From Arthrobacter mangrovi (GTDB lineage Bacteria > Actinomycetota > Actinomycetes > Actinomycetales > Micrococcaceae), in NCBI RefSeq assembly GCF_026011795.1, contig NZ_BRVS01000001.1, positions 1 to 64,000 on the forward strand: DNA of 64,000 nucleotides. The letters are read 5' to 3'. Positions 8,240 through 17,835 of this stretch are shown one piece after another. The translations under genes were made by a program, and so were the position numbers. The notes under the pieces are model-generated. The model saw nothing but the letters and a program-made list of their open reading frames with translations. It was not told the DNA's origin and did not search any database. The first letter of the stretch is position 1; the number at the start of each line of letters is the position of its first letter.

Positions 8240-11137
8240 CTACCCCCTGCCGGCGCAGTCCGGAACGAGGTCGTCCGCCAGCGCCGGTGCGGGTCCTGCG
8301 AGGGCGGACTCGGCCCGGCCAACGGCAGCCGCGAGCGCCGGCGCCGGACTGCTGAGCGCGGCGGCGAGCGCCCGCCGGCTTCTGACCTGCAGCTTGTCGT
8401 AAACGCGGTAAAGGTGGCCTTCCACCGTCCGCACCGGGCTGCCGAGCTGTTGGGCGATGTCCGGGCAGCGGAACCCGCAGGCCGCGAGCGTGGCCACGGA
8501 GCGTTCCCGGACGGTGAGCCGGCCGGGAACATGGACCTCATCCAGCTGAAGCAACGAAACCACTCCGGGCAGCTGCCGGCGGAGTCTCTGCAGCAGCCGC
8601 ACCGCATCCCGGTAGCGGCCGCCCATCCCCTGCCCGGCCAGCAGCCGGGCTGCGTGCCGTGCCGCCTCTGCCGCCAGCAGCAGGTAGCCCGAGTCCGCTG
8701 CCGTCCGCGCCATCACCAGCAGCGCCTCGCCGTCCTCCGCCAGCAGGGCCTCTGCAAGGACGTGCAGGAGTTCCTGCTCCATCCCTCCTCCGCCGGCGGT
8801 GGTATCGCGCAGCCGCGGCAGGGCGTGCCCGTCCCCCAGCCGCAGGCGCAGCAGCTGGACCTCGGCCTCTTCGGTAATGCGTCCGGCCCCGGCCAGTGCC
8901 GCGGCCAGCACGGCCAGCTCCCGCCGGGAGGCGTGCTCCGCATCGGCCCGGGCCCTCTCGGGAGGTGGAGAGGCCGGCACGGCTTCGAGGGCGGAAGGAA
9001 CACCTGCCGCGGCACCGGCGGCAATAATCCGGGCCCGCGCCGTCACCGGCATCGCCGCGTGGACGTTCCGGCGGCCGTGCAGGAGCAGATCGCGGAACGC
9101 CTCTGAGCTGGCCGCCAGGATGTCCGGTTCGTCCAGCTGCCCGGCCGCATCGGCGGTCAGCCCCAACGCATACTGCAGCAGCTGGTGGGGATCCTGCAGC
9201 CGAAAGGCCTGGACGACGGCGGTCAGCATCGGGAGTGCCTCCTGCAGCCGGCCCTGCCTGAACGCAATCCAGGCGCGCAGGAATTCCACCGTGCCGCCGA
9301 AAACCCCCAGCGCCTCCAGGCGCTGGTGCTCGAACAGGTCCAGCTGTGCGGCGGCGGCCGCCAGGTGCCCGGCCCGCACCAGGCAGCGGATGTTCCGCAG
9401 CGCCAGCGAGTTGTGCAGGATCGCCTCCGTCCCGGCCGGCGCCTGGAGCCGCCGGAGGGTCTCCGCGGCCAGCTCGGCCGCGGCGGAGTGGCCTCCGATG
9501 GCGAGTTCGGCTTCGGCAAGCAGGCTGCGGGCGACCAGCACCGGATCGCCGTCGTCGTTGGCTTCCGCAGTCAGCTGCCGCAGCCCGGGGAGGCTTTCCG
9601 CGTAGCGCCCCTCCAGCTGCATGGCATGGTGGCGCAGTAGCCGCCCGATGCGGCGCTCGCCGCGCAGCTCCGGCGTGCGGGCCGCCGCGCGGGTCCATGC
9701 ATGGTCCAGCCGCTCCAGATCGACGGTGCTCCCGCCGCTGCGCACCACGGCTTCCTGGCCCAGGAGCGCCGCCCGGCGGAGCAGCTCCGGCTCCGTTGCC
9801 CGCGCCAGCACGTCCATCAGCCGCAAGGCTGCACGGCCCGCGTAGCCTTGGCGGAGGTAGAGCCGGACGATCTCGACCTCGGCGGCCGGCCTCAGCTCCG
9901 GTGCCGACACGAGCGCGGCGCTCCGCAAGGCCAGGGCGGTGTCGCGGCTCCGGTTGGCCAGGCGTGCCGTCTCGACCAGCACAGGGTCAGGCAGCGTCAG
10001 GTGAAGGTCCAAGGCCCAACGGGCCGGCCCGACACCCTGCGCAACCAGGTCCGGGGAAGCGGAGGCCGCGGCGCAGTACCGCTCGAAAAGTTCCCGGCTC
10101 AGGTCGGCGGGGACGATCCGGCGCAGCGGCGGTGCCGGGAATGCCGGCGCCAACCGCACCGCCGGTCCCCGTGCCAGCTGTGCATCGTCGTCCGCCGGCT
10201 CGAAATCCAGTACGCCTTGGGCCTGCAGCGTCTCGAACAACCGGGGCCCGGCAATCCTGGCCAGCAGCGGCAGCCGCAACGGGCCGGCCAGCGCTACGGT
10301 GTAGACGGCGCGGCGCTGGGCAGCGGTCAGCCGCTCCAGCTCACGGCGCAGCACGTCCTGCAGCACGGCGCCGGACTCCGGCAGCACTCCTGCCGGCAGC
10401 CAGCAGCCGTCGCGCTCGACCACGCGGTGCTGCCGCCGGCTTTCATCGAGCAGCGCCACGAGGTTCCGCGGCGACCCGCCGGCGGACCGGGACAGCAGCA
10501 GCGCGACGGCCGGCAGGACCGGTCCGCCCAGGACCTGCCGGCACAGCGCCAGCGCCTCCCGCTGGTCGAGCGGACCGAGCGTGTGGCGGCTGAGCAGCCC
10601 CTCGTTGGCCAGTTCCGCCAGCCCGTAGTGCAGTTGGGCACCCGGCCGGGCAGACAGCAGGATCCGGACCGCGCCGCTGCCGGCCAGCCTGGCCAGCAGC
10701 TCGGCGCTTCCCTGGTCGAGCTCCGCCGCGTCGTCGACCACCAGCACCGGCGCCTGCGGCAGCCCGGACAGGCGGGCGATCATCTGCCGAAGCGCCGCCA
10801 GCGAGGGCATCGCGTACGCGGACGTCCGGTCGCCGAGCAGCGGGGCCAGCGCATTGAACGACGGCGGGACAGGCGCGGGTCCAGCTGCATCCTTTGCCAG
10901 ACCTGTCGGACCGGCCAGACCAGCCGGACCTGCCGGCACAGGCACCAGCGCCGGCACAGGTGCGCACGTCAGGCGGATGAACCGGAACTCGCCGGCCAGC
11001 TGCCCGGCCACGTGCCGCAGCATGGTTGTCTTGCCCGCCCCGGGTGCCCCGACGATCAGCGCGCCCCGGACGGCGTCATTGTGCAGGCTCGCGGCCAGTT
11101 CCAGGACCGCGCGAGCACGCAGGATGTGCTCCCCCAT
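8240..11137 (-). CDS. LAL-type (large ATP-binding) LuxR family regulator 1
   Basis: 965 residues: a STAND-type P-loop ATPase, a long helical TPR-like middle and a C-terminal LuxR HTH. Walker A is GAPGAGKTT (residues 30-38). Walker B reads LVVDDAAELD, with Ala where the DDxH His normally sits. A sensor-like SARPG follows. The HTH (about 874-928) reads ERSVATLAACGFRCPDIAQQL ... TVEGHLYRVYDKLQVRSR, and an Ala/Pro tail follows it. LAL proteins couple inducer and ATP binding to transcription activation. It is the last of three paralogues in the same direction, separated from the second by about 770 non-coding bases, so it probably has its own promoter. Inducer and targets unknown. Confidence 0.9.
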   Translation of the reverse strand: MGEHILRARAVLELAASLHNDAVRGALIVGAPGAGKTTMLRHVAGQLAGEFRFIRLTCAPVPALVPVPAGPAGLAGPTGLAKDAAGPAPVPPSFNALAPLLGDRTSAYAMPSLAALRQMIARLSGLPQAPVLVVDDAAELDQGSAELLARLAGSGAVRILLSARPGAQLHYGLAELANEGLLSRHTLGPLDQREALALCRQVLGGPVLPAVALLLSRSAGGSPRNLVALLDESRRQHRVVERDGCWLPAGVLPESGAVLQDVLRRELERLTAAQRRAVYTVALAGPLRLPLLARIAGPRLFETLQAQGVLDFEPADDDAQLARGPAVRLAPAFPAPPLRRIVPADLSRELFERYCAAASASPDLVAQGVGPARWALDLHLTLPDPVLVETARLANRSRDTALALRSAALVSAPELRPAAEVEIVRLYLRQGYAGRAALRLMDVLARATEPELLRRAALLGQEAVVRSGGSTVDLERLDHAWTRAAARTPELRGERRIGRLLRHHAMQLEGRYAESLPGLRQLTAEANDDGDPVLVARSLLAEAELAIGGHSAAAELAAETLRRLQAPAGTEAILHNSLALRNIRCLVRAGHLAAAAAQLDLFEHQRLEALGVFGGTVEFLRAWIAFRQGRLQEALPMLTAVVQAFRLQDPHQLLQYALGLTADAAGQLDEPDILAASSEAFRDLLLHGRRNVHAAMPVTARARIIAAGAAAGVPSALEAVPASPPPERARADAEHASRRELAVLAAALAGAGRITEEAEVQLLRLRLGDGHALPRLRDTTAGGGGMEQELLHVLAEALLAEDGEALLVMARTAADSGYLLLAAEAARHAARLLAGQGMGGRYRDAVRLLQRLRRQLPGVVSLLQLDEVHVPGRLTVRERSVATLAACGFRCPDIAQQLGSPVRTVEGHLYRVYDKLQVRSRRALAAALSSPAPALAAAVGRAESALAGPAPALADDLVPDCAGRG

Positions 11138-11906
11138 GATGACTCCCCAACGTTCCCCTTCAAAGATGCTCGCCGCCCGCCGTCGTCGTCAAGAAGACGC
11201 GGCGGACGGTTTGCCTCCCCCGGATCCAGGCCGACGAGCCGGCCGAAGAAACCGGTGGTCCAGCCTGCTGTTTCCGATAGTTCCGCGGCAGCTGCCCCGC
11301 CGTGCGGGTGGACGGCTGCCACCGTGCCGCGATCTCCGCGATGCCGGAACACGCCGCAGCGGCGGCGGTTTGCCGTTCCCGTCCGCCCGGCGTGTTCCGT
11401 GTACTGCCGGCCCGCGGGGCACATTCCCGCGGCCGGCCCGACATCCTGCTAACCGCACGCCCAAGCCGGCGCGCGGAGTGGAAAAGCCGGTCCTCCTGGA
11501 ACCGGCCGATGGCCCCGTCCCGGGCTCCGGGGGTGGACGGGGCCATCGCGGCGAGGAACCGGATCCCGCGCGGGAGGCGTGAGGATCCGGGCCGCTGCGC
11601 CGGTTTCTCGGGAGAGGCCTGAACCCGCCCGCCCACCGGTAGGAGGACCGGGGGCAGGCCGGGCGGCATGGATGGTGGCTGTTGTGGGTGCGAGTGGTTG
11701 CTCAGCATCGTACGACCCCATTGGCTAAAGCTCTGTGTTTCGAGCCTAGGACCGGCGGGACACCACGTCTTGCGTATGACCTACCGGTCCTTGGAACCGA
11801 TGGAAGGACAGTACTCGGCGGTTCTTGCAAAAAGCCGGATGCCGGCGCGGGCCCGGTACTCGACCGGTTACCTGCGGTCTGGCCGCTGCGCGGGCCGGCG
11901 GGCCCC
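11138..11906. other. 770-nt non-coding interval between LAL genes 1 and 2
   Basis: No convincing gene on either strand; the open frames here have no recognisable domain and overlap one another. The interval holds several dyads, listed separately (11508-11547), plus CGGATCC/GGATCCG and GCCGGT/ACCGGC pairs nearby. On the minus strand it would be the 5' region of LAL regulator 1. Such a long gap is out of keeping with the otherwise tight packing of this window. It may hold the LAL1 promoter, operators for the LAL proteins, or a remnant of a lost gene. Confidence 0.5.
11508..11547. repeat. 13-bp perfect inverted repeat in LAL intergenic region
   Basis: GATGGCCCCGTCC and GGACGGGGCCATC are separated by 14 nt. 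The stem is strong but no T-run follows on either strand. It could be a factor-independent terminator after LAL2, an mRNA leader structure of LAL1 or a large operator. Confidence 0.5.
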
Positions 11907-14876
11907 TCAACCCAAATGGGCCACATCGAGTTCGTCCCGGCTGCCGATGTGCAGCTTGGCGAACATCCGGTAGATGTGGCCCTCCACGGTCCGCACGGAC
12001 AGGCCCAGCCGCTCGGCGATGTCGGCGTTCTGCATTCCTTCCAGCACCAGCGTGCCGATTTCGTGCTCCCGCCGGGTCAGCTTCACGGGCGGAGTCTGCG
12101 GCACGTCGACGGCGGTCCCGGCGGCCGCGGTTCCCGCGGCTCCGGCTGCAGCCGAAGTCCTCCGACCGGCCCCCGGATGCCCTGCGCCGCCGGCTCCGGC
12201 AACGCCAGTGCGCCCCCCACCGGCCGGCCGGCGACCGGGGCCGGACCGACCGGCCCCGGCGGCGGTTGCTCCCGCCGCCCCGCTTCCCGCCGGGCCGGCT
12301 GCCGCAGCAGCGCCGCCGCCAGCCTTCGCCGCGCCGCCGCCAGCTTTCGCCGCGCCGCCGACAGCTTTCGCCGCGCCGCCCTTGCGCCCGCCGCCATGAA
12401 CACCGGCCGGGCCCGCGTCAGGCTCCGCCGGCAGGGACTTCTGCAGCTGCCGCCTGGCCTGGGCCAGGAAGTCCCGCTGGCTCGGAGTCCCGCGGGCTTC
12501 CTCGGCCGCCAGCACCGGCGAGCGCAGGCTTAGCATCGTCGCGCGGAGCAACGGGCGGGATCCTGCGCCGTCGACCATCCGCAGCAGGGCGGGCATGTCC
12601 TCATCGCGCAGGGCACGAACCAGCGCGGTCAGCTGTGCCGCGGCGGCTCCCTCGGTGAACTCGGCCAGTTTGACCAGCTGATCGAGTCCGCGCAGGCTGC
12701 CCAGCCGCAGCGCCAGCACCCGCAGGTCCAGTTCCTCGCTGAAGCAGCCGCGCCGCCTGGCGTCTTCGACGAGGTCGAATAGCCGGTCCAGCTCCGCGGG
12801 CTCTTTCCGCAGCCGGAACCCGGCGGCCGCCGCAAGCCCGTCGCCCATCAGGCGCACGCGCTGCCGCGCCTCGTCTGCGACCTCCGCATAGCCCGCCAGG
12901 TATCCCTCCGCCAGCTCGCTCCGGCCGGCGGCAGCGGCGGCGTGGGCGCCGGCGGCGAGGGCCAGCGGCAGCAGGTGCTCAAGATCGAGCTGGCGCAGTC
13001 CCTCGACCGCCGCGGCCAGCAGTGCCAGCCCCGGCACCGTCCTGGACTGCATTATTTCCACCGCGGCAGAGGCCAAGGCGACCGTGCCGCTGTAGTAGAA
13101 GAGGCCGCGCAGCCCGGTGCCGGCGTAGCGTTCCAGTTCGCGGGTGGCGTCGTCGTACTCCCCCAGCCGCAGCAGCGCGGTCACGTGCGGGACCAGCACG
13201 AATTCGTAGTACCCGAGCAGCGTGCCCTCGTTCGCGTGCAGCAGCTCCAGCCCGCGCCGCGTCAGGGCGGCCGCGGAAAGCAGCCGCCCGGTGGCACCGT
13301 AGACCTCCGCCAGCAGCGTCCGCGCCACGAGCTCGATTTCGGGGCCGGGATCCGCACCCTCCAGCACCTGCAGCAGCTCCGTCTCGGCGCCGGCCAGCTG
13401 CCCGTCGTCGATCCTGCCGCGGATCCGCAGCAGCCGGCAGCCGGTGCGGGAGTGTACGACGGCGGGTGTCCCGGCCAGGCGCGGGTGTTCGGCTTCCAGC
13501 CGGTCCAGGGTGGCGGACCACTCGTCGGCGAGGGCCCCGAGCTCGGCGGCCCCTCCGCGCCGGAAGAGCAGCAGCTGCGCGCTGAGGACGGCCGCCGACT
13601 TCGCGGCCGCCAGGTCCCGGGCATGCTGAAGCACTCCGCCGAGCAGTTCTTCCGCCAAGGCGAATTCGCCGTCGTGGTAGTGCGCCCAGGCCATTTCCAC
13701 CTGCGCCGCGGGCCGGTAGCGCCCGGGCGGGACGGCGCCGGCGGCGCGAAGGGCGAAGCGCGAGTTGAACAGAGCGTTGGCCAGCCGCGCCGCCTCCACC
13801 AGCCGGCTCGCCGGGACCGGGAGGCCGCACTCGAGCGACCAGTCGACCTGCCGCAGCAGCGACTGGAGCGTAGGGGGGCCGGAAAACAGGCGTGGAGCCA
13901 GCTGCTGCCGCAGCCGCAGGCTCCGGGCGGCCGGCACCATCGCCCGCAGCACCTGCCCGTACAGCGGGTGCGCCACCCGGACCAGCCGCTCCGCGTCGTC
14001 GCCGACGGTCACCAGCCGCGACTCCACGAGCGCATCCACCAGCCCGCCGTCGGCCGATTCCAGCAGCAGCCGAAGCGGGATCGGATCGGCCAGCGCCACC
14101 GTCTCCAGCACCTGCCGCTGCTGGGGCGTGCACCCGCTGAAGTGCCCCTTGATCAGGTCGGTCAGCCGCCGGTCCGGCCGCGGCGGTTCACCGGTGAGCA
14201 GCCATACACCGTTGCGTTCGACCAGCGTTCCGTCGCGGCGTTCCTGGGCCAGCAGCGCTAGCATGAACATCGGGTTTCCGCCGGAGGCCGCAACCAGCGA
14301 CTCGCTGAGGCAGGGCAGGATCTGCCCGCCCAAGGCCTGCCGGCAGAGGTCGAGGGCCGCGCCCGAGTCCAGCGGCTGGAGCGGCCGACGAACGATCAGG
14401 CCGTCCGAGGCCAGCGACTCCAGTTCCGGCGGCACCGCCGGAACCGTCCGGCTCATCGCCAGCAGCTTCACCGCCCCGGATGCCACCAGTTGGGCGGCCA
14501 GCATGGCGCTGGACTCGTCCAGGTCGTGCGCGTCCTCGATCACCAGCAGTACCGGTCTCTGCCCCGGCGCCAGTGCGTTGATGTGCGCCAGCACCGAACG
14601 CATCGCGGCCAGCACCGAGCTGGTCTGGTCTTCCGGCAGCGAGGCCAGGTACGGCGCCAGCGCCCCGAACGGTATCCGCGACAGGGTCGGGCTCGCGTGG
14701 ATCCACAGCGGAACGACGCCGTCGCCCAATTCGGCCAGCACGGCCTTGGACACGGCGGTCTTGCCCAGGCCCTGGTCCGCCACCAGCAGCGCGCCCCCGC
14801 CCCCGGTCACCGCGTCGACGACGGCCCGGACGTCAGCGTCCCGGCCGACCAGAGAGAATCCCCCGAATCCCTCCAT
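11907..14876 (-). CDS. LAL-type LuxR family regulator 2
   Basis: 989 residues from the ATG at 14876, 5 nt after the stop of LAL3, so coupled translation is likely; no strong ribosome site is seen. Walker A is ADQGLGKT (33-40) and Walker B is LLVIEDAHDLD, the most canonical of the three. A helical TPR-like region runs to about 780. An Ala/Gly linker of roughly 120 residues follows, containing a 7-residue repeat (KAGGGAA type, encoded by 21-bp units at 12313-12375). The LuxR HTH is 933-985: REHEIGTLVLEGMQNADIAERL ... TVEGHIYRMFAKLHIGSR. Its recognition helix is nearly that of LAL1, suggesting related target sites. Confidence 0.9.
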   Translation of the reverse strand: MEGFGGFSLVGRDADVRAVVDAVTGGGGALLVADQGLGKTAVSKAVLAELGDGVVPLWIHASPTLSRIPFGALAPYLASLPEDQTSSVLAAMRSVLAHINALAPGQRPVLLVIEDAHDLDESSAMLAAQLVASGAVKLLAMSRTVPAVPPELESLASDGLIVRRPLQPLDSGAALDLCRQALGGQILPCLSESLVAASGGNPMFMLALLAQERRDGTLVERNGVWLLTGEPPRPDRRLTDLIKGHFSGCTPQQRQVLETVALADPIPLRLLLESADGGLVDALVESRLVTVGDDAERLVRVAHPLYGQVLRAMVPAARSLRLRQQLAPRLFSGPPTLQSLLRQVDWSLECGLPVPASRLVEAARLANALFNSRFALRAAGAVPPGRYRPAAQVEMAWAHYHDGEFALAEELLGGVLQHARDLAAAKSAAVLSAQLLLFRRGGAAELGALADEWSATLDRLEAEHPRLAGTPAVVHSRTGCRLLRIRGRIDDGQLAGAETELLQVLEGADPGPEIELVARTLLAEVYGATGRLLSAAALTRRGLELLHANEGTLLGYYEFVLVPHVTALLRLGEYDDATRELERYAGTGLRGLFYYSGTVALASAAVEIMQSRTVPGLALLAAAVEGLRQLDLEHLLPLALAAGAHAAAAAGRSELAEGYLAGYAEVADEARQRVRLMGDGLAAAAGFRLRKEPAELDRLFDLVEDARRRGCFSEELDLRVLALRLGSLRGLDQLVKLAEFTEGAAAAQLTALVRALRDEDMPALLRMVDGAGSRPLLRATMLSLRSPVLAAEEARGTPSQRDFLAQARRQLQKSLPAEPDAGPAGVHGGGRKGGAAKAVGGAAKAGGGAAKAGGGAAAAAGPAGSGAAGATAAGAGRSGPGRRPAGGGRTGVAGAGGAGHPGAGRRTSAAAGAAGTAAAGTAVDVPQTPPVKLTRREHEIGTLVLEGMQNADIAERLGLSVRTVEGHIYRMFAKLHIGSRDELDVAHLG
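12313..12375. repeat. Three tandem 21-bp units inside LAL2
   Basis: Units at 12313-12333, 12334-12354 and 12355-12375, each reading close to CCGCCGCCAGCTTTCGCCGCG. They encode 7-residue Lys/Ala/Gly repeats in the linker before the HTH of LAL2. Perfect or near-perfect copies suggest recent slippage expansion and possible length variation between strains. Confidence 0.75.
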
Positions 14877-14881
14877 GGCGG

Positions 14882-17686
14882 CTACGTCAGCAACTCGGCG
14901 AGTTCGGCGCGGCTGGAAACGTGCAGCTTCACGTAGATCTTGCCCAGGTGCCAGTCCACGGTGCGCGGCGAGAGGTTGAGCTCCTTGGCCAGCTCGGAAC
15001 TGCTTTTGCCGCCCGCGGCCGCCACGGCCAGCTCCTGCTCGAACCGGCCCAGCATGCCGAACCTGCGGCGCAGTCCATGCTCCGGGCGGAGCCGCCGGAA
15101 GCTGGCGTTGGCCAGCTCCCGCGCCTGCCGCGCGGCCAGCTGGTCGGCCGCATACGGCTGGGCCGCGGCCGCCGCCTGGCATGCGAACAGGTCGTTGCCC
15201 TCCGCGGAGGCGAGCCGCGCCGCCTGCAGCAGCGCGGCGCCGTCGTTGCGCAGCAGTCCCGCCGCGAAGAGCTCGCCCAGTTCGCCCGCCGGCCCGCAGT
15301 CCTGCGGCGCCTCTGCGAGCAACCGTGCTGCGGCCTCGGTGTCCCCGAGCCGGGCGGCCGCGGTCAGGAACGCGCCGCCGCTGGCGGGGAGGCCGAGCCG
15401 GGCGGCGTGTTGAGCCTCGGCCAGCAGTTTGGCCGTGAACCGGCCGGGGCCGGCGGCCTCGGTTGCCTTGGCCTGGCGGGGGCCTTCCCCCACCACGCCG
15501 AAGCCGGCGAGCGCCGCCCGCGCCAGCACCTCGAAATACCGGGTCCACGAGCGGATGCTCCACGCGAGTTCCTGCTCCGAACGTTCCAGCTCGTACAGGC
15601 AGCGCTCGGCCCGCCCGGCGTCCCCCTGGAGCGCGCTGGCGTAGGCCGCAGCGGCCAGCGCGAGCGGGGCCGTGCCCGCCGGATCCCGCCGCTTCAGCTT
15701 GGCCAACGCCGGCAGCAGCAATTCCAGCGCCTCGTCCGGATGCCCGCAGGCGGCATGCAGCAGCCCGGCCGCCAGCTCCCCGGCGGTGCCGCGGGCCGCG
15801 CCGACCCGGCCGGCGCCCGGCTGCGGGGCCAGCAGCTCCCGGCAGCGCCGCCACTGCCCGCTGGCCAGCAGCACCTCGAAAATCCGGACCAGCACCGTGT
15901 CGCGCATCGACGGCGAAAGCGAGGGGTTGGCTGCGCCTGCCTCCAGCCAGGCGACGATGGCCAGGGCGTCCCCGCACCGGCCGGTCAGCACCCACGCCTC
16001 GGCCAGCAGGCAGCCTGCATAGAGCCGCATGCCCAGCGGCAGCGACTCGTTGCCGTAGAGGTCCTCCAGTTCAGGCGGAAACTGCGCGTGCCGGCCCTCG
16101 AACGCGGCGAACTCCGCCTCGAGCAGCACGGCCTCCCAGGCCAGCGAGGCACCGCCGTCGTTATTCCCCGGGGCGGCGGCAGCGGCCCGGCGAATGGCCG
16201 CGACGGCGTCCGCGGCCTCCGGTGCCCGGCCCGGCAGCCGGCGCAGCACGCGGTGCCGTTCCACGCCCAGGCGCACCCAGAGCCGCAGGTCCGCCTCCGC
16301 ACGCGGCTGCACCGCCTCGAGCACGGCCGCGGCTTCCTCGAGCCTTCCCAGCGCGTGCAGCGCGGACGCTTCCTCCAGGACCAGTTCCGGCTCCAGCGCG
16401 TAGCCGGGCACGTTGCGCACGAACCGCAGGGCGCTGGCCGGATCCTGCAAATGCCGGGCGCGGCGGGCCGCCCGAATCGCGGTGGGGGCCGCCAGCGGCA
16501 CCCCGCACGCGATGCTCCACGCCGCAAAACCCAGCAGTGTTCCGGCGGGAATCTCCACGGCGCTAACGACGGCGGCGAGCGCCTCCCACAGTTCCCGGCT
16601 GCGGGCCGGCGGCACGGATTCGCGGACCACTTCGGCCATCAGCCGCTGGTTCAGCTGGACCGCCGGCGGGATGCTGGGCAGGACGCGCAGGTGCCCGTCC
16701 TCCTCCAGCCGGTCCAGTTCGAACGGGTCGGACAGCCGCAGCAGTACTTCCAGGGGCAGCTCACCGGCGAAGGCCAGCAGTTCGATGATCCGGCGCTGGC
16801 CCGGCTCCAGCCGTGCCACCTGCGCGCGGACCACGTCGGCGATCTCGCCCGACCGCACCATCGGCGCGACCAGGTCCCACACGCCGTCCTGCAGGACCAG
16901 CGACCCCGCCTCGCGCTGTTCGCGGACCAGCAGGCGCATGTACAGCGGGCTCCCCGCGGTATGGGCCCACAACTCCTCGGCGGCGCTGCGCGAGACCAGC
17001 CCGCCAAGCAGGCGGGAGGCCAGTGTTTCCGCCTCCGCCGGAGTGAACGGGGCAAGGTCGAACCGCTTCAGCCGCCCGTCCGACCACAGCTGCACGAACT
17101 CCTCGGCCGCGCCGGTGAGCCCGCGGGCCAGCACCAGCAGCCGGGCCTGGCCCGACAGCGCCAGTTGGATCACCGCCGTCACCGACAATGCGTCCAGTTC
17201 ATGGGCGTTGTCCACCAGCAGCAGCACCGGCCGGCCCGCGGCCTTTCGGCGCAGCAGCCGTGCCAGCCCCTGGTAGGCCAGTACCGGATGCGCCAGCGCG
17301 GGTTCCGGCAGTTCGCTGAGCAGGTAGCCGAGCGCGCCATAGGGCAGTTTCGACGACACGGCGCTGCCGCGGACGTGCACTATATGGTGGGTCTCCTGTA
17401 CGGCCTGCAACGCCTCGAGTGCCAGCACCGTCTTGCCGATGCCAGCACCGCCGAGCACCAGGGCGCCTAGCCGTGCCGGGTCGCGCAGGGCAGCAGAAAC
17501 GCCGTCGAGCTCTTCTCCGCGGCCTATGAAAACGCCGCGCGGCCGCGCGGCTCCGTGGCCCCGTCGGACGGCATCTGCGTCCGCGGCGGGATCGGCCGCG
17601 GCCCCCAAGGCACGGCTCTCCACGGATCTTTGCACTGGTTCACTGCTCACACCTGCCACACATTCCCCAACGTCGGCGCTTTGCAT
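14882..17686 (-). CDS. LAL-type LuxR family regulator 3
   Basis: About 934 residues from the ATG at 17686; in-frame GTGs slightly downstream are alternatives and no clear ribosome site decides. Walker A GGAGIGKT lies at about 79-86, so this paralogue has a longer N-terminal leader than the other two. Walker B reads LLLVDNAHELD, with Asn in place of the second acidic residue usually needed for hydrolysis. The middle is TPR-like. The C-terminal HTH reads AAAGGKSSSELAKEL, then SPRTVDWHLGKIYVKLHVSSR, and differs from LAL1 and LAL2 in the recognition helix. It is the first gene of the minus-strand series and probably drives LAL2 by read-through. Confidence 0.9.
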   Translation of the reverse strand: MQSADVGECVAGVSSEPVQRSVESRALGAAADPAADADAVRRGHGAARPRGVFIGRGEELDGVSAALRDPARLGALVLGGAGIGKTVLALEALQAVQETHHIVHVRGSAVSSKLPYGALGYLLSELPEPALAHPVLAYQGLARLLRRKAAGRPVLLLVDNAHELDALSVTAVIQLALSGQARLLVLARGLTGAAEEFVQLWSDGRLKRFDLAPFTPAEAETLASRLLGGLVSRSAAEELWAHTAGSPLYMRLLVREQREAGSLVLQDGVWDLVAPMVRSGEIADVVRAQVARLEPGQRRIIELLAFAGELPLEVLLRLSDPFELDRLEEDGHLRVLPSIPPAVQLNQRLMAEVVRESVPPARSRELWEALAAVVSAVEIPAGTLLGFAAWSIACGVPLAAPTAIRAARRARHLQDPASALRFVRNVPGYALEPELVLEEASALHALGRLEEAAAVLEAVQPRAEADLRLWVRLGVERHRVLRRLPGRAPEAADAVAAIRRAAAAAPGNNDGGASLAWEAVLLEAEFAAFEGRHAQFPPELEDLYGNESLPLGMRLYAGCLLAEAWVLTGRCGDALAIVAWLEAGAANPSLSPSMRDTVLVRIFEVLLASGQWRRCRELLAPQPGAGRVGAARGTAGELAAGLLHAACGHPDEALELLLPALAKLKRRDPAGTAPLALAAAAYASALQGDAGRAERCLYELERSEQELAWSIRSWTRYFEVLARAALAGFGVVGEGPRQAKATEAAGPGRFTAKLLAEAQHAARLGLPASGGAFLTAAARLGDTEAAARLLAEAPQDCGPAGELGELFAAGLLRNDGAALLQAARLASAEGNDLFACQAAAAAQPYAADQLAARQARELANASFRRLRPEHGLRRRFGMLGRFEQELAVAAAGGKSSSELAKELNLSPRTVDWHLGKIYVKLHVSSRAELAELLT

Positions 17687-17835
17687 CTGCGCGCTAGCAT
17701 ACTGACCGCACGTCGAAGTGGCCAGTAGTCTGCTTAAAGCTGTAACGCAATAGTGACACGGCAATCCGCCTTTGGGGAGCCCCCGCGTGCCGCCTCCGGT
17801 TCACAACCGCCGGTTGTGGCCCATAGGCTGGGCAC

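Noticed and set aside
11907-15995. A single 1362-residue open frame covering LAL2 and beyond
   Set aside because: Upstream of 14876 the frame is an out-of-frame shadow of LAL3 rich in Arg/Gly/Ala; the ATPase domain starts right after the ATG at 14876.
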